Of a DNA stretch of 64,000 nt, positions 58,144 to 64,000 are shown piece by piece. The notes under the pieces were generated by a model. That model had not been told where the DNA came from. It made no database searches and saw only the letters and a list, made by a program, of their open reading frames with translations. The stretch lies in the NCBI GenBank assembly GCA_025094145.1, contig JALLLS010000005.1:434001-498000 (forward strand), in the 5' to 3' direction. Position numbers and translations under genes: made by a program. Position 1 is the first letter of the stretch. Every line of letters starts with the position of its first letter. Source of the DNA: Spinellus fusiger. Lineage: Eukaryota; Mucoromycota; Mucoromycetes; Mucorales; Phycomycetaceae.

Positions 58144-59270
58144 TCATCGAAAGACATCAGTGTTATGAAAACTCGAATTGTCTCTCAAAGCATCGTTGTG
58201 CGATTTGTATTCCATAATAGTGTCCTGGGGTAATCCGAGAGTTTTCTTGATTGTATCCCTAAGACAATCAAGAGCCATCATAAACATCGACCTTGCCATA
58301 CTCTTCTTATTAGTATTACCTGATCTTCAGATTTATCCTTCCATTCGAAGAGGTCTTGTTCCACACAGAGATAATATCATTGGAGCCACGAATAGATAAA
58401 ACCGCACCGCAGATTTCATCATTCACTTCAAATTGTTCACCAATGATCGCAAGTACCTTTAGAATAACAATAGAAAGAAGGAAATAGAAAAGAATCAATG
58501 GTGTTTCTCTCTTTTACACTACCTACCAATGACTCCCAGTAACGACTTGCAAGGCCCTTTTTTAATCTTACAATCCACTTTCCACCATGTACATTGACTT
58601 CATCCTAGGAAGAAATAACCATCAACAACCCTCATTCTCCCTTCACTACTGCCCCTCCAGTCTTCTTGCACAGTGTCTTACTTCCCACACAGGCCGAACA
58701 CCACTTTTGAAGAGATGATAGTCACTAATGTTAGGCAATTCACTTGCACGGCGTAAATGACTGTACACAGCCCAGAAATCTTCAATCTAGGAGAGGTGTG
58801 TATGTGTATGTATGTATGTATGTATGTATGTATGTGTAAGCCCCTCCAGGTTCAATAAATCAATCAAAAAACAAACAAACAAACAAACAAGAGCAGAGAC
58901 AGAGAGACACACACTTTTGAATAGCACTTACAGAAGAAAAAGAAGAAATTCGCTTCATGCTCTCTTCATAATTTGTGATTTTCTCTCTAGGGTTTCGGTG
59001 CATAAACCAAAACACCCAGGTATAGTGGAGAGGGTGGCAGTGACTATCTTTCTTTTCTTTCGTCAGTGTCATGTTGAGGCTGGGATAGCTGCTGTTGGTA
59101 GTATGGGCAGTAGTAGTAGTAGTAGTATTGTTGTTGGTGTTGGTGTTGGTCCAGGTGCTATTGCCAGGTGCAAAAACCGTACCTTTGTTGTGGTGAGCTA
59201 TTTGGGAACTTGATCGTTGTGTAGAGAAAGAATGTTGACCTGAACTATTCAATGAGAGAGCAATGTTCAT
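58144..59270 (-). CDS. Class II eIF4E homologue (eIF4E2/4EHP/nCBP-like cap-binding protein)
   Basis: Five exons: 58932-59270, 58682-58786, 58527-58604, 58320-58456, 58144-58258; 257 aa. The N-terminus is Ser/Thr/Asn-rich (TNTNTNNNTTTTTT). The eIF4E fold begins at HPLHYTWVFWFMHRNPREKI, then IEDFWAVYSHLRRASELP, DYHLFKSGVRPVWEDEVN, GGKWIVRLKKGLASRYWESL, GEQFEVNDEICGAVLSIRG and SVWNKT. The second cap-stacking Trp (PVWED) is present, while the position of the first is occupied by Tyr (TNYEESM), the mark of class II proteins such as 4EHP and plant nCBP. Such proteins bind mRNA caps, usually to repress or specialise translation. The fit across all five exons is strong. Confidence 0.93.
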
Positions 59271-60729
59271 AATCTACCTACAATAGTCGTGATGATGTAT
59301 CTAGTAAAGTTATTTTTTAATGAACAGTGGGTATAGCAAAAGCTTCTTTTTTAAAATAATAATAATAATAATAATAATAATAGTAGTAGTAATAATAACA
59401 ATAATAGTAATAACAATGGCTTATTCTACTTACAAGTAGCTGTTAATACGAGCAGAAAAAGGGACAGGTGAAAACAGGAGAGAGTCAGCAGTGAGCAGGT
59501 GTATCGAGTGACTGCGTTTACTTTTTTGCTACTCTGGAGTTGACAGGCTGTTTTTGTTGTTCTTTCTTTTCTAAGCTTTAGAAGGTGAATTATTATTTAA
59601 AAAAAAAAAAAAAAGTCCAGACAAGTGTATTCGTTCTCCGTCGAGTGAGGTCATTAGAGGAATGAATCACCGCCTACTTTAGAGACATAGCCACAAGGAC
59701 CAATAACACGTAGAAAGTAGAAAGTAGAAAGTAGAGGGCAAAGTAACAAAGAGGTGTTTGTGGTCTGTTCTACTCTGCAGAGTGGCCATAAAACACGTGA
59801 TTATTCACTGGAGTAGTAGTAAAAGGAATTATAAGCTTAAAGTAACAAACTCAGTTTCCCTTTTTCTCTCCTCTCAAAGGGGAGGGGGACCGTTCTTTGT
59901 CAGGGTTATTTTGAGACATAGTAAGTGTAGGCAGTCTCTATAAAGTGTCCCTTTTTGATCTGTATTTTGTTACACTCTTCACTCTTTACTCTTCCATAGA
60001 AAGTATTAGGTAGTCAGCATCTAACAGTGGATGTCAAGTCTTGTTTTGTCAGAGATCATTTATGCACCTTGAGCATACTACGTGCTGTTTATGGATTTAT
60101 GGATTTATGGATGAAGGAAGAGGGTTGATTCTGTTAGCAAAGACAATAAAAAAAGATCCCTCATCCTCCTCCCTTAAGGAGCATACCATGCGATGGGGTG
60201 TCTCCTAATAGATCTGTCTTATGCCAAAGAATCAGGGTGAAGCTAAACAAAAGGGAAAGAATTGGCGGGAATGTATTTTCAAACTGTTGCTATGGTTCCC
60301 ACCAATACAATTGCGTTCTTTGTCATTGTATCATCTACACCATGTCTCGGGGGTGTTTTTATTTTTATTTTTACCATTGAAGGATAAGTATCTGTAGATC
60401 CATACAAACAACCAAATCCATAGTCATGGCATTGTTGATAGATGAGAACTATATTTTTATATTCTATATTCTATATTTTATATTTTATATTTTATATTCT
60501 ATATTCTATATTTTATATTTTATATTTTATATTTTATATTTTATATTTTATATTTTATACTATATTTTTCATCTTGACCCGTACATACTAGACACTCAAG
60601 CAAGGCAGCTCTTTTGCATCTCCAGATGTATTCGTGTGTTGAATGGTATAGAGTGTTTTGATTGAGAAAGAAAAGACTATTCTAAGAATAAAATAGTCTC
60701 TACCTACCTACCTACCTACCTACCTACCT

Positions 60730-60770
<41 letters not shown>

Positions 60771-61933
60771 GAAAAGACCCTCCTATTCTATGGGCCCACC
60801 CTTTCATTTCCTGGCAGGTTGCATAAAGTCAAGGCACTTGCTTTTATTTAATAATGCAATACATAGGCAAGGGTCGATCCAATGACTTGATCTCTACTGT
60901 ATAAAAATAGACTAATGAGTTCTAAAGTGAATCCTAAGATGATCACTGAACATATTTCTAGTGTTGCATAATATTAAGAGAATGAGTGTATCTGCATAAG
61001 ATCTTGACTGCATTCATAGAAGACTGTGAATTTTTAATTTTAGACATTGACCCGGTTGTCTTATTATTAGAACATTATTATTAGAAACACCATGACTGTG
61101 TGTTATTAATACACTCGCCACAACTATTATTAGCAATGGCATCATGGCGATTGTGCTAACTATGAAGAGAACCATAGACAATGCGTAGGATGATCCTACT
61201 CTAGAAGAGCTCTGATCTGTGACACATCTCCTAGTAAAACTGTATTAAAACCGTATTAAAATAACAATGAGCCCCATGACCAGCATAATAAACAAAGGCC
61301 CACTCCATGAATGCCTACGAATAAAGACTGTAGATCTCTCATAATAATAGGCTTTACAGTTCTATTTCTGTCCCTCGTACTACTCCCTAGAATCACGTGA
61401 GAGGTCAACACCAAGCTATGGTTACATTTGCTCTTTTATCTTTTATCTTTTCTTCAATAGACATCAAGGTTTATTCGATTGAGCTTGTCAGGATGAAGCA
61501 GACTTTAATTATCACGTGGAATAAGAAAAGGATATACATAAAGTAGCTGTAAATCATTTATATACATATGAAAAACAAGGAAAGGAGATTCATGGTGTTA
61601 TAGACATGGAAAAGAGACAGTAGGAGAGAGACAGTAAGAGAGAGAGAAGAGAGAGAAATAACAACACCACCACCAACAGAAATAGAGAACTATTGAAATA
61701 TATAAAATATAAAAATATAAAAATATAAAAATAACAAAGCGAATGAGTGTGGAGTGTGGGAGGGAGGAAGGGGAGAGAAATGTGACTCTCATAAGGCGGC
61801 ATCGATCTATGTAAAAGTATAAACTATAAAGAATAAAAAAGAAAGAGAATGAGAGAAATGGGTAGAAAAAAGAAGAAAGAGAAAAAAAGAAAGAAAAAAA
61901 GAGGGGAGCGGTGGTGAGGGTCGCTGGTGCTAT
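59271..61933. other. Repeat-rich intergenic region of 2.7 kb
   Basis: No gene. Contains AAT/AGT repeats at 59355-59417, a poly-A run near 59600, GAAAGTA repeats at 59710-59733, (ATATTTT)n at about 60455-60560, (CTAC)n at 60700-60730 and (CAGA)n at 60732-60770, and (AAATATA)n at about 61695-61735. Confidence 0.55.
60455..60770. repeat. Cluster of (TATATTT), (CTAC) and (CAGA) microsatellites
   Basis: A heptamer-type TATATTTTA/TATATTCTA array is followed within 200 bp by about eight CTAC units directly abutting about eight CAGA units. Confidence 0.9.
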
Positions 61934-62812
61934 TTACAGTGCAGTGGATGTGTACATGGAGCTCGAATGGGAAGACCATGTTGGATAATATTCCCAGAAA
62001 TCAGAGGTCACATAAGAAAAGGAAGGGTCAGAAAGGGAGTCATCGGTGAAAAGACAGCAAGGGACAGGGGTAGAGAGTTTGAACGGGGCATTGTCGGAGG
62101 CAAACGCACTGTAAGACAGATGAGTGGGGGTGGACCAGCTATCGGAAATATCAAGCTGAGATGGAGGGAGACAGGGAGACAGCTGGGGACAGGTGGAGAC
62201 AGTGGGTGAGAGGGCTCTGTAGAGTTCAGCCGATGCTGGTTCCTCCTTGATCTGAGGTTCAGTGGACAATAGTGCTGGATCAGAGGGGTGCGTTGACTGG
62301 TGTTGAATTCTTTGTTTGACCAGGAGGAAGCGGCTCTCCAGCTTAGCGATCTGTCTCTCGAGATGGATCACCTGAAGGCCCACATCATCGTAGGCTGCCA
62401 ACAGCTCCTTCTCCATGTCGCCAAGACGTGTGGCTGTCATGTTCTTTTCTATTTCAGGTCTGCAGGTTGTGTATGCATTATGGAGACTGTCAAACATAAC
62501 ATTGATGTTGGCCAGGGCATCATAAGAGAAACTCAGTTCAGACACCAGTTGATCAATTTCATCGGTAGGCTGTCTCATTGGTGGATCGAGTGCACGGGGA
62601 TTCTTTGGGTGAGAGAGGCATGCCTTTGTCATCTTTGGACTGCTTATGGGAGAGAACGAAGACAGAGACGACTCCGCAGAAGAAAAGGAAAAGGCAGACC
62701 CCGAAGATATGTTACGCTTATGGACACCACCCTTTTTGGTAAGATGGGCTTTGAATGAGGAGGCCTTGGTGTTGGTCTTGGCATGCGGTGTGGGTGGAAT
62801 GCTGCAGGTCAT
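61934..62812 (-). CDS. Orphan protein with central coiled coil
   Basis: A single open frame; I start at the Met at 62810-62812 (MTCSIPPTPHAKTN, 292 aa). The frame runs back to a Met at 62945-62947 (337 aa), and that longer form begins with a hydrophobic stretch (IVLFFPFILFPAIHTA) like a signal peptide. However, a TATATAA on the minus strand at about 62965-62971 lies only about 20 bp before that Met, so transcription would start after it, which favours the shorter form. Residues 90-185 of the short form are helical (EIDQLVSELSFSYDALANIN, then EKELLAAYDDVGLQVIHLER). The rest is Ser/Thr/Pro-rich with aromatic residues near the end (DFWEYYPTW). I do not recognise the family. Confidence 0.55.
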   Translation of the reverse strand: MTCSIPPTPHAKTNTKASSFKAHLTKKGGVHKRNISSGSAFSFSSAESSLSSFSPISSPKMTKACLSHPKNPRALDPPMRQPTDEIDQLVSELSFSYDALANINVMFDSLHNAYTTCRPEIEKNMTATRLGDMEKELLAAYDDVGLQVIHLERQIAKLESRFLLVKQRIQHQSTHPSDPALLSTEPQIKEEPASAELYRALSPTVSTCPQLSPCLPPSQLDISDSWSTPTHLSYSAFASDNAPFKLSTPVPCCLFTDDSLSDPSFSYVTSDFWEYYPTWSSHSSSMYTSTAL

Positions 62813-62947
62813 TGTAGGGTTGTTTTGGAGAGAGGTCAGAGGCAGAGTGTCAGCAGCAAGTGCACAGGGTTCAGCTGTATGGATGGCAGGGAAGAGGATG
62901 AAGGGGAAGAACAAGACAATGGGTTGACAAATATTCAAGATTTTCAT

Positions 62948-63923
62948 TTCTTGTCAACGTGGCATTATATATGCTTTTCCTCTATTTCTGTACACAAAGC
63001 TTATACCTAAAATAAGAACAGACCCAGTGGAAATAAAATACCTATGCAATGCATGATGAAATTGGCAAGTCATAGTGACACAGGGTACAGAAAGGGAGAC
63101 TCCGAGTCAAGGTGTTTCTTTTTCTTTTTTTCTTTTTTTTGTTCTTGAATCCTATTAAGAAGGGTGATGCTGTCTATTTTGTCCTCCATGTCTTGACCCA
63201 TGGTGGATGTTTATTTATCATCATTTGCAATCCACGACCCCTACACACTAGAACACATATCAATAAAATAAAATAAAATAAAATAAAAAAGCCTAGTCAA
63301 TCCTATTCATAGATGGATTTCCAGGCGGTGGTCTAGAGATTCTCCTATGACTAATAATAAACACAGGTTCTAGCATGGTTCGATCCATGACACATCTGTT
63401 CTAAAGATGATTTGGCATTATTATTAATATTTTTATTTTTATTCATATTTTTATTCATATTTTTTATTCATATTTTTCCTTATTCATTAGGCTCAGCTAT
63501 CGGTGGAGCCGGATAGACAGAGCCGGTCCTACTCTGGCTGTTGTCCTTGTTCTCTATGATAAACGCCCTATGACCTACTTGCGTTGCCCGTGCGTCTATC
63601 ATCAGTTGATTACGCTTATTCTCTCCTAAAAATCCTATTTATAATTCAAACCTTATTTGCCACGTTGCTATGATACACTGGGTCTAGCTCTATAAAGCAA
63701 CTTTCTGGTGTAGCCACTCGTCACCCCCTCCTTTCTGAGGCAAGTGTCGTCTAATCTTTTCCAACTGATTCATTCCATTCTTATTGCTCTGTTATCTTTT
63801 GACACTTTTTTCTATTTAGCAGAACGTTGAGTGATTACCTAATACATTGCCCTCTTTCTTTTTTCCTGTATCCGCTGTGACTTACACTTTCTTTCTTTCT
63901 TTTCTTTTTCTTTTCTGATAAGC
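62948..63923. other. Intergenic region before the last gene
   Basis: No gene. (ATAAA)n at 63261-63288 and ATTTTTATTCAT repeats at 63430-63480. A tRNA-like B-box at 63378 was examined and rejected. Confidence 0.5.
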
Positions 63924-63930
63924 TATAAAA
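63924..63930 (+). promoter_or_regulatory. TATA box of a gene running off the right edge
   Basis: TATAAAA followed by a nearly pure C/T tract (63939-63991) and then CCATGG. TATA plus a pyrimidine leader is the usual arrangement for a strongly expressed fungal gene. Confidence 0.55.
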
Positions 63931-63992
63931 ATGGGGGTTTTATTCTTTCTTCCTTCTTCCTTCTCTTTTCTCTCTTCTCTTTTTCTTCCTCC

Positions 63993-64000
63993 ATGGCAAT
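63993..64000 (+). CDS. Start codon of a truncated gene at the window edge
   Basis: ATGGCAAT begins 63 bp downstream of a TATA box, immediately after a pyrimidine-rich leader. Only Met-Ala is visible, so no identity can be given. Confidence 0.4.

Noticed and set aside
63320..63410. A-box-like GTGGTCTAGAG and B-box-like GGTTCGATCC suggesting a tRNA
   Set aside because: The T-stem only pairs with a six-base loop, the acceptor arms match in about five positions, and no anticodon arm forms.

Overview
This window is nuclear DNA of an early-diverging (zygomycete-type) fungus, most likely Mucoromycota. The fungal signs are a Zn(II)2Cys6 transcription factor with a fungal-type regulatory domain, an uncharacterised CBS-PB1 protein, and dense, very short spliceosomal introns (many 33-60 nt). 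A DP (E2F partner) transcription factor and a GatC subunit argue against Dikarya, because yeasts use SBF/MBF instead of E2F-DP and S. cerevisiae replaces GatC with GatF. Intergenic DNA is AT-rich and full of microsatellites. I see no CRISPR array, rRNA, convincing tRNA or intact transposon. Exon boundaries were placed by hand from GT/AG signals and reading-frame continuity; exon sums are divisible by three for all complete models.

Layout. 1-2.6 kb: 3' part of the snoRNP factor BCD1, convergent with mitochondrial GatC, which is divergent from a UBC7/UBE2G ubiquitin conjugase. 3.2-8.6 kb: SIN3 corepressor. 8.6-11.8 kb: gene-poor, with minisatellites. 11.8-14 kb: orphan gene with a PP1-docking motif. 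15.3-17.4 kb: COA3 and nucleoporin NUP54/NUP57, divergent. 17.5-18.7 kb: mitochondrial ribosomal mS38 and cytosolic uS13, divergent. 18.9-22 kb: small basic protein and a membrane-anchored PXA-PX sorting nexin. 22.6-28 kb: kinesin-4-like motor. 29.8-31.1 kb: mitochondrial PDK/BCKDK-type kinase. 34-35.8 kb: bifunctional PFK-2/FBPase-2. 36.2-40 kb: glutamine-rich Zn2Cys6 regulator. 41.2-42.5 kb: DP transcription factor. 42.5-46.2 kb: gene desert. 46.2-48.7 kb: CBS-PB1 membrane protein. 50.2-51.6 kb: SET protein. 51.7-52.4 kb: FIS1. 52.6-55.2 kb: large acidic protein, possibly Mus7/Mms22-related. 55.4-56.8 kb: Ser/Tyr/Arg-rich protein. 58.1-59.3 kb: class II eIF4E (4EHP). 61.9-62.9 kb: coiled-coil orphan. 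The window ends at a promoter and first codons of another gene.

The genes do not form one pathway. The repeated arrangement is compact: at least four divergent pairs share 116-151 bp between start codons, and one convergent pair overlaps at the stop codons. Several are mitochondrial (GatC, COA3, mS38, PDK-like, FIS1), and each of the first three is divergently paired with a cytosolic or nuclear gene. No single dramatic new system is evident; the most interesting leads are two PP1-docking motifs, shared bidirectional promoters, a possible spliced noncoding transcript near 33 kb, and several lineage-restricted genes.
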